Made by a program: the position numbers and the translations under genes. DNA of 39,520 bases from NCBI GenBank assembly GCA_003165465.1, contig PLUM01000050.1, positions 1 through 39,520 on the forward strand. The letters are read 5' to 3'. The stretch comes from Acidobacteriota bacterium. Lineage in GTDB: Bacteria; Acidobacteriota; Terriglobia; Acidiferrales; UBA7541. The notes beneath the pieces were generated by a model that saw only the letters and a program-made list of their open reading frames with translations, was not told where the DNA came from and searched no databases. Shown here in pieces: positions 1-6,658 of this stretch (positions within the stretch are counted from its first letter, which is position 1; each line of letters begins with the position of its first letter).

Positions 1-119
1 TTCACCACGATGCCCTTGCCCTTGGCATAAACCAGCGTGTTGGCCGTGCCCAGATCGATCGCCAGGTCGGAAGAAAACAAACTAAAAACCGAGCGAAGGT
101 TGAAACCGTTCTTGAGCAT
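1..119 (-). CDS. mreB: MreB rod-shape protein, N-terminal part (cut by window edge)
   Basis: Actin-like ATPase that forms membrane-associated filaments and directs lateral cell-wall synthesis in rod-shaped cells. Only the first 39 residues are inside the window. They begin [18 protein letters not shown] and run into the phosphate-1 motif of the actin/Hsp70 fold, [19 protein letters not shown], which in this spacing is typical of MreB rather than DnaK or FtsA. The start is the ATG at 119-117; the reading frame runs off the left edge. The FecR-domain gene ends 130 bp upstream on the same strand. The gap holds an AT-rich patch near 203-222 that could carry a promoter, but no clean -35/-10 pair was found. 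Identification is firm; mreC/mreD would be expected beyond the left edge. Confidence 0.9.
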   Translation of the reverse strand, partial: MLKNGFNLRSVFSLFSSDLAIDLGTANTLVYAKGKGIVV

Positions 120-249
120 GTCATCCCTCAGTGCCGGGCTCGTTGCGCGGCTGCTGGTTGCCGCATCAGGTGGGTCGCCGCCCGGCTGCCCCTACCCGAA
201 ATTATTCTATATTCCAATAATTCCATGCACGCGGCGCGCCTGCGCCCGG

Positions 250-1536
250 CTATGGAATCACAATCTCGACGCGCTTTATCGCCGTGCCGCCCCGCCGGTT
301 TTGTCCGGTAAGAACAATCGTCTGGCTGCCTCGCGTCAGTGGCGCCGTAAAATACTTGAACGAGCCGTCGCCTCGTATATCGGCAACCTGTTCTCCGTTA
401 ATAATGAGCGCCGCGCCAGGCTCCGTGCGTCCGGTGATCTCTACTACGTTACCATGCAACTCAGTGCCGCCCACTTCCAACAACATCTCCTGCCCTTTGC
501 CTTGTGTCACGAGCGTAAACTTGAACGTATCGCTCGGGGCGCTCACATGCTTCTCCGAATCCGTGGCCAGGACATCCCAGTAGTAGTCGCCCTGCTCCAA
601 GCCCGTGATTTCCACCGAGGTTCCCGTCACCTTCCGGTCTTCCACAATCCGCGAAAACATGGACGTTGAGCTGATGCGCAGTTCGTAGCTGATTCCTCCC
701 GGCACGGGTTTCCATTCAAAGTGCAGGGGCGCGCGCTTGGGATCCGGAACAATCAAGGGTTGCAGGTTCATCGGCTGAGCAAGATCGGGAGGTGCAAGCA
801 CATTCGTCTTGACGACCGCTCCTCCGCTTGTTGGCATGCTCACGCGCTCCCATTTTCCAATCTCCACGTGCTGGCTGCCGTCCCTGGTCGAGAGTTCCGC
901 GGTTCCGGCCGACACGGTGATGGCCGATTCGTTCGTGAGCGGATCGCTGCTCACCGCCGCATGGCTGTTCTGCTTGACCGAAGCCACGGCATTCGAGAAG
1001 GAAACTTCAGCCTTCGATTTCGGCGAATCCCATGTGCCGGTGGCCAGGTCGATATTACCCGATGTGATGTGCATCCTGACGCGAGTCTCACTGTCGCGTC
1101 CGACGGAATTTTCTTCCACCGTTACCAGCGTATCAGCCTGCACCGTGTACGTCGTGCCGTCGGCGAACGTGACGCGCGCGGCGCCGTCTCCGCCCGTCTG
1201 GATCAAGTCGCCCTTGTCGAGCGCCATGCGATAGTCGGCGGTGATCCATTGCACGGAATTCACTTTCTTAACCTGGACCTTGCCATCGAGGTTCACGAAC
1301 TTCGCCTGATTCGCCGCCAGTTGAGCGGTGGGATTCGCGCTGGCGCCAAGAACCTTGCCAATTCGGGCAATCACGACGGCATACGCTTCCGGATACACCA
1401 AATAGGACAGGGCCAGCAGGACGGCAACGATCAGAAATAGATATATTCCGACCGTGCGATAGGTAACAGTTGTCCACTGAATCTCTACGGAAGAAGACTT
1501 GGGACGCTGCGGTTGTGGTGTTCTCTGTATCGGCAT
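250..1536 (-). CDS. Membrane-anchored FecR-domain protein with Ig/Fn3-like C-terminal domains
   Basis: 428 residues. One hydrophobic segment at about residues 28-50 (TVGIYLFLIVAVLLALSYLV) follows a short Pro/Gln/Arg-rich cytoplasmic tail, so the rest probably faces the periplasm. Residues about 75-225 form a FecR-type domain (KFVNLDGKVQVKK, then a GDLIQTGGDGAARVTF stretch), a fold seen in anti-sigma regulators and in envelope scaffold proteins. Residues about 265-345 look like an Fn3-like sandwich (FEWKPVPGGISYELRIS...YYWDVLATD), and the last 75 residues resemble a bacterial Ig domain. No sigma-factor gene is adjacent, so a structural role in the envelope is at least as likely as FecR-type signalling. 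A promoter candidate lies at 1569-1597; the ribosome site is weak. Domain call is by eye and the function is unknown. Confidence 0.8.
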   Translation of the reverse strand: MPIQRTPQPQRPKSSSVEIQWTTVTYRTVGIYLFLIVAVLLALSYLVYPEAYAVVIARIGKVLGASANPTAQLAANQAKFVNLDGKVQVKKVNSVQWITADYRMALDKGDLIQTGGDGAARVTFADGTTYTVQADTLVTVEENSVGRDSETRVRMHITSGNIDLATGTWDSPKSKAEVSFSNAVASVKQNSHAAVSSDPLTNESAITVSAGTAELSTRDGSQHVEIGKWERVSMPTSGGAVVKTNVLAPPDLAQPMNLQPLIVPDPKRAPLHFEWKPVPGGISYELRISSTSMFSRIVEDRKVTGTSVEITGLEQGDYYWDVLATDSEKHVSAPSDTFKFTLVTQGKGQEMLLEVGGTELHGNVVEITGRTEPGAALIINGEQVADIRGDGSFKYFTAPLTRGSQTIVLTGQNRRGGTAIKRVEIVIP

Positions 1537-1568
1537 GAAGTTTTCGCTGACATTTCAGCTCGCTTCAA

Positions 1569-1597
1569 AATCTAGCATGACGCTGCATGCCTCGCAA
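1569..1597 (-). promoter_or_regulatory. Candidate sigma-70 promoter of the FecR-domain gene
   Basis: On the minus strand a TTGCGA -35 (1597-1592) and TAGATT -10 (1574-1569) are separated by 17 bp. The predicted start of transcription is about 25 bp upstream of the ATG. Confidence 0.4.
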
Positions 1598-1685
1598 ACC
1601 TCGCCGCTCAAACGAGTTTCTCCGTGAGCAACACGGGGATATGGCCACCTGCGCCCAAAAAATGGATTCCGTGCCCGCGGTTTTC

Positions 1686-1745
1686 GCGCGAGCTTCACAT
1701 TGTAGGGGCACGACATGTCGTGCCCCTACAATGTGAAGCTCGCGC
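1686..1745. repeat. Perfect 60-bp palindrome (30-bp arms, no loop)
   Basis: Every base from 1686 to 1715 pairs with 1745 to 1716; the centre is CGACATGTCG and the arms contain GTAGGGGCACGA. It sits 10 bp beyond the stop codon of the DoxX gene and before the FecR promoter, so transcribed RNA would form a long hairpin between the two genes. It resembles dispersed REP/MITE-like hairpins; no transposase is nearby. Confidence 0.9.
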
Positions 1746-1754
1746 CACAGCAGA

Positions 1755-2222
1755 TTACCGCTGGCCGATGCCCAACCAGGCGTCGAGGGAGATGCTGTTT
1801 TGCTCGAGGTGAATTAGCAAGTAATAGTAAATAAAACAGTAGGGCAATTGCAGCCCCGAGACGAGCCAGTCCTGCGCCAGATTCGTGCCGATCACGAGGA
1901 CCGTCAGCACCAGCGCGCCCACGATCAGCGTGAATCGAGAAAACAGGCCCAGCATCAGCAGCAGGCCCAGCGTCGTCTCCACCCAGGGCAACACCGCGCC
2001 AAACACCGGCAACATGCCCGGCGAAATCAGGTGCGCGTGCTCGAAGTAGTGATTCAAATAGGCGAGGAACGCGGCACGCCCATTGAGGACGCGGCTCAAG
2101 CCGTGAAGAAGAATATTAGCGCCGAAGGACAAGCGCAAAATGCCGTACGCAATCGCCGTGTTGCAGGCTTTACGGCTGGAAACGGATTCCAATGGATTGG
2201 CCGTGCTATCGGACTGGCTCAC
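1755..2222 (-). CDS. DoxX-family integral membrane protein
   Basis: 155 residues with four predicted membrane segments: AIAYGILRLSFGANILLHGL, then a segment near MLPVFGAVLPWVETTLGLLLML, then LIVGALVLTVLVIGTNLAQDW, and a last one around LQLPYCFIYYYLLIHL. This is the size and pattern of DoxX/DUF417-like proteins, some of which take part in thiosulfate or quinone redox chemistry; the role here is not known. I chose the GTG at 2222 rather than longer in-frame starts because GGAGGA lies immediately upstream and the additional 61 residues are basic and of low complexity. A strong promoter candidate lies 116 bp upstream, outside the shortened gene, which agrees with this start. The gene ends 10 bp before the 60-bp palindrome. 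Confidence 0.82.
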   Translation of the reverse strand: MSQSDSTANPLESVSSRKACNTAIAYGILRLSFGANILLHGLSRVLNGRAAFLAYLNHYFEHAHLISPGMLPVFGAVLPWVETTLGLLLMLGLFSRFTLIVGALVLTVLVIGTNLAQDWLVSGLQLPYCFIYYYLLIHLEQNSISLDAWLGIGQR

Positions 2223-2337
2223 AAATCCTCCTCGAAGTTTTCCAATCGGCTCGCGTCCGCGTCGAGACAGCACGGGTTTTTCTTGGCTTCCGGGTGCGAG
2301 CGCAACAATTTTGATTCGGTCTTGGGACGGGAGACGT

Positions 2338-2365
2338 TTTATACCACGAGGGCCCCGGCTTGCAA
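2338..2365 (-). promoter_or_regulatory. Candidate promoter of the DoxX gene
   Basis: TTGCAA (2365-2360), 16-bp spacer, TATAAA (2343-2338) on the minus strand. It implies a leader of about 110 nt before the GTG at 2222 and lies inside the alternative longer reading frame, supporting the shorter gene. Confidence 0.55.
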
Positions 2366-2435
2366 CAGCTTCCGGATGTGGAGAGCGCGCGACCAAAGAT
2401 TCCACGCTCCCGCCGCGAAGGCCTGCGACCCAGTG

Positions 2436-2455
2436 GCACAGGCTTCAGCCTGTGC
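2436..2455. repeat. REP-like hairpin with GGCTTCAGCC core
   Basis: GCACAGGCT pairs with AGCCTGTGC around a TC loop. It abuts the stop codon of the dehalogenase gene (2460-2458) and may act as a transcript-end structure. It shares its core with the hairpins at 8032, 23340 and 34615. Confidence 0.7.
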
Positions 2456-2457
2456 TA

Positions 2458-3486
2458 CTAGCTTCGCAGAAATGCCTTGAGTTCCCGCGTCAATTCTTCC
2501 GGCATCTGCTCGGGAAGGAAATGGCCGGTGGGCATCGCTTTGCCTTGCGCTTCGACGGCGCGGTCGCGCCAGGTTTGCAACACGTTGTACATGCGATGAA
2601 ACGGCCCTTTTTCGGACCACAGGACGAGCAGCGGACATTGAATTTTCTTGTCCAGGTCCGCCTTATCGTGCGCCAGATCGATGGACGCGGCCGCGCGGTA
2701 GTCCTCGCAAATCGCATGGATCGTGGCCGGATCGCGAAACGTGCGGAAATATTCCTGAAACACTTCCGGGCCCACAAAATCCGGAACTGGCTCGCTAATC
2801 AAGTGTCCGCCCAGCCAGAGCAGCGTGGACTTCAGAAAATACTCGGCGCTGTTGGCGACTATCGTCTCGGGAAATGGCGGCGGCTGAACCAGAAGAAACC
2901 AATGGTAAAAGACGGTGGCGAACTCCTGCGTGATGTTCTGGTACAGCAGATACGTCGGCACAATGTCGAGAATCACGAGCTTAGTGAGCACTTCTGGATA
3001 ATCCAGCGCCATGCGGTGCGCGGCTCGTCCGCCGCGATCGTGGCCCACGAGCGCGAATTTTTGAAATCCCAAATGCTTCATCACTTCCACCTGGTCCTGG
3101 GCCATCGCGCGCTTCGAGTACGCGAAGTGATCGCCGCCACCGGCGGGCTTGCCGCTATCTCCATAGCCGCGCAGATCGGGCATTACCAGAAAATAATCCT
3201 GCGCGAGGAGCGGCGCGACCTTGCGCCAGAGCACATGCGTCTCCGGTATGCCGTGAAGCAGCAGCAAAGGGGAACCTTTCTCATTGCCGCCATAAACGGT
3301 ATTGATCGTCGTTCCCGATGTTTTAATTTGCTCGCGCTTGAAGCCCGGGAAAAATTCGGCGCGAGGTTGCTGCGCAGACTCAGGCTCGCCCAGCAGAACC
3401 GGCGTGCGCAGCGCGCTTTCCGCAGCGGGCACGAGCGCCAAGGCCATCGAACTCTTCAAGAATTCACGGCGGCCAGAATTCGGCAT
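2458..3486 (-). CDS. Exported haloacetate dehalogenase-like alpha/beta hydrolase (fluoroacetate dehalogenase family)
   Basis: 342 residues. The first 30 residues hold a Tat-like signal (GRREFLKSSMALAL). The mature part is an alpha/beta hydrolase: oxyanion segment HGIPETHVLW (78-87), DLRGYGDS (104-111) and nucleophile elbow GHDRGGR, giving Asp150, with Arg151 and Arg154 placed as the carboxylate-binding arginines of fluoroacetate dehalogenases. Asp174, His195-Trp196 (YHWF), Tyr263 (CEDYR) and His322 (GHFLPE) complete the set known from that family: catalytic acid, halide pocket and general base. An Asp nucleophile excludes an ordinary esterase; an epoxide hydrolase is the main alternative, but the Arg pair and the His-Trp motif favour a 2-haloacid substrate. 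Start: ATG at 3486 with GGAGG upstream; an ATG four codons earlier is poorer. The 5' part is duplicated at 5415-5774. Confidence 0.88.
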   Translation of the reverse strand: MPNSGRREFLKSSMALALVPAAESALRTPVLLGEPESAQQPRAEFFPGFKREQIKTSGTTINTVYGGNEKGSPLLLLHGIPETHVLWRKVAPLLAQDYFLVMPDLRGYGDSGKPAGGGDHFAYSKRAMAQDQVEVMKHLGFQKFALVGHDRGGRAAHRMALDYPEVLTKLVILDIVPTYLLYQNITQEFATVFYHWFLLVQPPPFPETIVANSAEYFLKSTLLWLGGHLISEPVPDFVGPEVFQEYFRTFRDPATIHAICEDYRAAASIDLAHDKADLDKKIQCPLLVLWSEKGPFHRMYNVLQTWRDRAVEAQGKAMPTGHFLPEQMPEELTRELKAFLRS

Positions 3487-3565
3487 TGTTGCCTCCAATG
3501 GATGAATCTTTGGGTGGATGGATGCAGGTTGCTAGGATAGCGTGAAATGCCCCGGCATTCAAAAG
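3206..3565 (-). repeat. 360-bp direct repeat, copy 1 (dehalogenase promoter and first 95 codons)
   Basis: This block aligns without net gaps to 5415-5774 (constant offset 2209). It covers the promoter, ribosome site and codons 1-95 of the intact dehalogenase; similarity stops abruptly at both ends. The first 95 residues of the two copies match at 83 positions. Confidence 0.85.
3534..3562 (-). promoter_or_regulatory. Candidate promoter of the dehalogenase gene
   Basis: TTGAAT (3562-3557), 17-bp spacer, TATCCT (3539-3534). The same layout is kept in the duplicated copy (5771-5743) although the spacer has changed, which supports its function. Confidence 0.6.
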
Positions 3566-3617
3566 CCTAGGGAGCAGGTCAGTTGATCTCGTAAAGGAGT
3601 TCTCAACACTGACTCGC

Positions 3618-3646
3618 TTGACTTGCGGTTCGCGCCGCACTACTCT
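3618..3646 (+). promoter_or_regulatory. Candidate promoter of the beta-propeller/cytochrome genes
   Basis: TTGACT (3618-3623), 17-bp spacer, TACTCT (3641-3646); predicted transcription start about 25 nt before the ATG at 3679. It is divergent from the dehalogenase promoter. Confidence 0.5.
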
Positions 3647-3678
3647 CTGCGCCGAAGGATAAGGAGCGCCTTCGCACT

Positions 3679-4761
3679 ATGAGCTCAACCACCATGAAAA
3701 GAAATTTATGCGGGCGAAGGGGTGCGTGGCTACTGCTTGGATTACTGTTGGCAGCGGTGCCTTTAGTGGCGTCTACGGCCCGGATCTACGTCACGAACCG
3801 AGGTGGAACCACGATCAGTGTGATCGACCCCGCGACGAACAAGGTCGTGGAAGTCATCAAAGGCATTGAGTCGCCGGAAGTGGTGCGATTCTCTCCCGAC
3901 GGAAGTCGGCTCTATATCGCCAACAGGAGCGTGGACGTCCTCTACGTCATGGATCGAAAGAGCGGAAAGTATATCAAGAAGGTGCCTCTCAGCGGTTGGG
4001 CCAACGATGCGGCAGTGACGAGCGATGGAAAACTGATTGTAGTCTGTATCCGCAATACCGGCCAGGAGGCCGAGGATGTCGGTGCGCTGGACATCATCGA
4101 CGCCAAATCTCTGGAGAAGATCAAAAGTATTCCGGTGAAAAGAGGTCTGCACGATGTGTCTTTGACGGCCGATGGAAAGTTTGCGGCCGCCGGCTCGCCG
4201 CCGGGACAATTTATAACCGTCTTTGATCTTCAGAAAATGGAAATCGCCTGGGAGGTTCAGTACGACCAGGGAGTGCTCGTCCTGACAGTTGATAGCAACC
4301 CCGACGGCTCGGGCCACCGGATCTTCGCGCAGCTGAACCAAACGAACGGATTCTCGGTGGTGGATTTTGCGACGCACAAGGAAGTGCAAAGGATCACGAA
4401 CCCCGGTGAACCCAAGGGGTTCCCCTCAGGATGCGAAGGCATCAGCCACGGCATCGCGATATCCCCCGACCATAAGACCCTTTGGACCAACAGCAGGCCG
4501 GCCAATGCTGTTTTCGTCTACTCGCTCCCTGACCTCAAACTTCTGGGACATGTCTCATTGCCCGAAACCCCTGTGCCGGGCAAGGCTCCGAGGGGAGGTG
4601 GACCCGCATGGATCACTTTCTCTCCCGATGGCAAGACCGCCTACGATTCCACTTGCGGAACCAAATCGGTGTCCGCCATCGATGTGGAAGCAATGAAAGA
4701 GATCACTCGCATCCCAGTCGGAGAGATGCCCGACCGGATCAGCACGCTGGCGCTGCCCTAG
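3679..4761 (+). CDS. Secreted YncE/YVTN-family beta-propeller protein
   Basis: 360 residues with a Sec signal (basic KRNLCGRRG, then WLLLGLLLAAVPLVAS). The mature protein is built of about seven blades with the YVTN signature: IYVTNRGGTTISVIDPATN, then RFSPDGSRLYIANRS, AAVTSDGKLIVVC, AISPDHKTLWTNS and ITFSPDGKTAYDS. Such propellers act as periplasmic binding or scaffold proteins, and some accompany PQQ- or haem-dependent dehydrogenases; no catalytic residues can be assigned. An AGGAG lies 13 nt before the ATG at 3679; the second ATG six codons on is a possible alternative start. The CxxCH gene follows after 77 bp on the same strand, so the pair is probably one operon that exports a propeller plus a haem protein. 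Confidence 0.85.
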   Translation: MSSTTMKRNLCGRRGAWLLLGLLLAAVPLVASTARIYVTNRGGTTISVIDPATNKVVEVIKGIESPEVVRFSPDGSRLYIANRSVDVLYVMDRKSGKYIKKVPLSGWANDAAVTSDGKLIVVCIRNTGQEAEDVGALDIIDAKSLEKIKSIPVKRGLHDVSLTADGKFAAAGSPPGQFITVFDLQKMEIAWEVQYDQGVLVLTVDSNPDGSGHRIFAQLNQTNGFSVVDFATHKEVQRITNPGEPKGFPSGCEGISHGIAISPDHKTLWTNSRPANAVFVYSLPDLKLLGHVSLPETPVPGKAPRGGGPAWITFSPDGKTAYDSTCGTKSVSAIDVEAMKEITRIPVGEMPDRISTLALP

Positions 4762-4838
4762 GAAACGCCTGATTCGGCCGTCTGCAGGAGGCGCGGAACA
4801 GTTGGTTGTCTCACACGCTTTGAAACGGAGCTGAAGCG

Positions 4839-5348
4839 ATGATGATTTCGAGGATTGTGTCGAGAGTTATTTCCGCTGGTTTCGTGGTCGCGACTGTCGT
4901 TCTGCTCTATACGTTCACTCCCTTTGCGACGGCGCAAACCCCTGCGAGTTCCGACGCGCAAACACCACAGCTTGATTATGAGTTTTTCAAAACGCGCGTC
5001 GAGCCTATCTTCCTGAAAATGCGGTCGGATGAACATGCCCGCTGCTACGTTTGCCATCAAATGATGCGCCACGGTGGCGGACCTTTTAGTCTGGAGATGC
5101 TGCCACCCGGGATGAGCTTTTGGACCGAGGAGCAGTCCCGCCGCAACTTCGAGACCGTCTCGAAACTCGTAGTTCCCGGCAACCCTTCCTTAAGCCTGTT
5201 TCTGCGAATGCCGATGGCGCCGGAGGCGGGCGGCCTGGCCGATACCCACCAGGGAGGCCGACAATTTGCATCCGAAGACGACCCGGACTGGAAGAATATG
5301 AAGGCGTGGGTTCTCGGGCAAAAAGCAAGAGGTTCCTCCACGCCGTAG
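4839..5348 (+). CDS. Exported c-type cytochrome-like protein with one CxxCH motif
   Basis: 169 residues. A signal/anchor segment at about 10-32 (ISAGFVVATVVLLYTFTPFA) is followed by a single haem-binding motif C69-Y-V-C72-H73 in the context of VEPIFLKMRSDEHARCYVCHQ, reminiscent of the compact cytochrome domains called planctomycete-type (VxPIF...CxxCH). Candidate distal Met ligands lie in FLRMPMAPEAGG. The ribosome site is GGAG 8 nt before the ATG at 4839. It follows the propeller gene and probably partners it in periplasmic electron transfer; the acceptor is not known. The 3' part is overlapped in antisense by the run-off frame of the truncated dehalogenase copy, whose promoter points at this gene. 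Confidence 0.8.
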   Translation: MMISRIVSRVISAGFVVATVVLLYTFTPFATAQTPASSDAQTPQLDYEFFKTRVEPIFLKMRSDEHARCYVCHQMMRHGGGPFSLEMLPPGMSFWTEEQSRRNFETVSKLVVPGNPSLSLFLRMPMAPEAGGLADTHQGGRQFASEDDPDWKNMKAWVLGQKARGSSTP

Positions 5349-5414
5349 CCGAAAGGTTCCGATATTCTCCCCGTTCCCACGGATATCCGTTGCAAGACTT
5401 CCTTTCGATGGGCC

Positions 5415-5695
5415 AGGAGCGGCGCGACCTTGCGCCACAGCACATGCGTCTCGGGTATGCCATGAAGCAGCAACAAAGGGGAACCTTTCTCATTGCCGCC
5501 ATAAACGGTGTTGATCGTCGCGCCCGATGTTTTGATCTGCTCGCGCTTGAAGCCGGAGAAAAATTCCGCGCGCGGCTGTTGCCCAGGCTCAGGCTCGCCT
5601 AGCGGAACGGGAACGTGCAGCGCACTGTGAGCGGCGGGCTCAAGCGCCAGCGCCATCGAATTTTTTAAAAATTCACGGCGTCCAGGATTAGACAT
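5415..5695 (-). pseudogene. Truncated second copy of the haloacetate dehalogenase gene (5' fragment)
   Basis: Codons 1-95 correspond to the intact gene at 2458-3486, with 12 substitutions, mostly in the signal-peptide half; the last 35 residues are identical, through HGIPETHVLWRKVAPLLA. Homology then stops, before Asp150 and every other catalytic residue, so the product cannot be an active dehalogenase. Promoter (5771-5743) and GGAGG ribosome site are intact. The reading frame stays open beyond the break as unrelated antisense sequence of the cytochrome gene down to a stop at 5057, which could give a 212-residue exported chimera. Most likely a duplication relic. Whether the fragment is expressed cannot be told from sequence. 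Confidence 0.85.
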
Positions 5696-5742
5696 GTTTG
5701 CCTCCTATGGCGGACTCTTCGTGTGGATGGATGCAGGCCATT

Positions 5743-5771
5743 ACGATACGTCAAAACACACGAGCATTCAA
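5743..5771 (-). promoter_or_regulatory. Retained promoter of the truncated dehalogenase copy
   Basis: TTGAAT (5771-5766), 17-bp spacer, TATCGT (5748-5743). It points leftward through the pseudogene into the antisense strand of the cytochrome gene (4839-5348). No terminator hairpin is visible between them. Confidence 0.5.
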
Positions 5772-5880
5772 AATTCGATGTAATGAGTCAGTTTCCATAA
5801 CGCCGTTTGTGAGCGCGGATGTCGATGAACCACTTGTCCGGCAATCCGACTTAGCACAATCTCATCTCCGGTGATAATCT

Positions 5881-6576
5881 ATGCCTGTGGCAAACGCGGA
5901 CCTGCGAGTTAAGGCTGCCTCCCTCATTCGGTCTTATTTAGACGGCAAAATTAGTAATCATGATTTTGCTGATGGTTTCCCCCGTGACAAAAGCGACCCC
6001 GCCCTGCACGCTATAGAGCAACGTCTTTGGTTCCACTACGATGATGTGCGGACCCACAAATGTGAATTTCCGTTCCATTCAGCGATAGAAGTGCTGTTTA
6101 GACGTTGTGCCCTGTTTTTGGATACGCGCTTGGAATACGAGTGGCCGGACTTGTGGCATCACGACTTAACGCACCCCATCATTAGGATTCTAGCCGGACA
6201 GTGGTTCCGTTCCAAAGCTATTCAGAAAGCGAAGTCAGAAGGAGATTACGCGGTTTGGCCGTTTTTGCGGAACGCAGATTTTGAAGAGGCAAAGGCTAAG
6301 TTCGGCGCAGATGGGGCCACAGCGGACGCTAAGTTGCCGGAACTGCCCCTGACCCGCTCGGACCGCTTGCGACGGGGTTTGTGGATGACAATTCAGACAT
6401 TGCAGACCGGTCTTTTCTTTGGTGCCATCGCTTGCTTTTTCTGGGGCGTAATCGGCCATCCAAGATGGCTAGCCAGTTCTCTAATTTGTTTGGTCTTATA
6501 CGTCCTTTTGTTGGTGATTGTTCGTCTGGGACCAACTGGTAGTCCCCTCCCTAATAATAAGAGGAATGCGGGATAA
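5881..6576 (+). CDS. Hypothetical membrane protein
   Basis: 231 residues, family not recognised. The first 165 residues are soluble and rich in charged and aromatic residues (YLDGKISNHDFADGFP, EYEWPDLWHHDLTHPIIR); the C-terminal part has two adjacent membrane segments (about 175-195, TGLFFGAIACFFWGVIG, and 200-220, LASSLICLVLYVLLLVIV) and ends in a short basic tail, so the soluble part is probably cytoplasmic. The segment DGKISNHDF resembles a short helix-turn motif found in small hypothetical proteins, but nothing further can be said. Base composition is more AT-rich than the flanking genes, and no good ribosome site or promoter precedes the ATG (a GGTGA lies 7 nt upstream). It stands alone between the dehalogenase relic and a convergent gene; it may be horizontally acquired. 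Confidence 0.6.
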   Translation: MPVANADLRVKAASLIRSYLDGKISNHDFADGFPRDKSDPALHAIEQRLWFHYDDVRTHKCEFPFHSAIEVLFRRCALFLDTRLEYEWPDLWHHDLTHPIIRILAGQWFRSKAIQKAKSEGDYAVWPFLRNADFEEAKAKFGADGATADAKLPELPLTRSDRLRRGLWMTIQTLQTGLFFGAIACFFWGVIGHPRWLASSLICLVLYVLLLVIVRLGPTGSPLPNNKRNAG

Positions 6577-6658
6577 GTCCTGATTGACGCAAACCGGACA
6601 CCTGCCACTTGGCTTCGCCGAAGTCCTGTTATCCAAAACTGACCCACCATCCTCAATC

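Larger units (their letters stand above)
5415..5774 (-). repeat. 360-bp direct repeat, copy 2
   Basis: Partner of 3206-3565, in the same orientation and colinear end to end. The pair brackets the propeller/cytochrome genes, so homologous recombination between them would excise or amplify a 2.2-kb segment. Confidence 0.85.

Noticed and set aside
2140..3540. 466-codon plus-strand frame covering the dehalogenase
   Set aside because: The minus-strand gene has a complete catalytic motif set; the plus frame has none.
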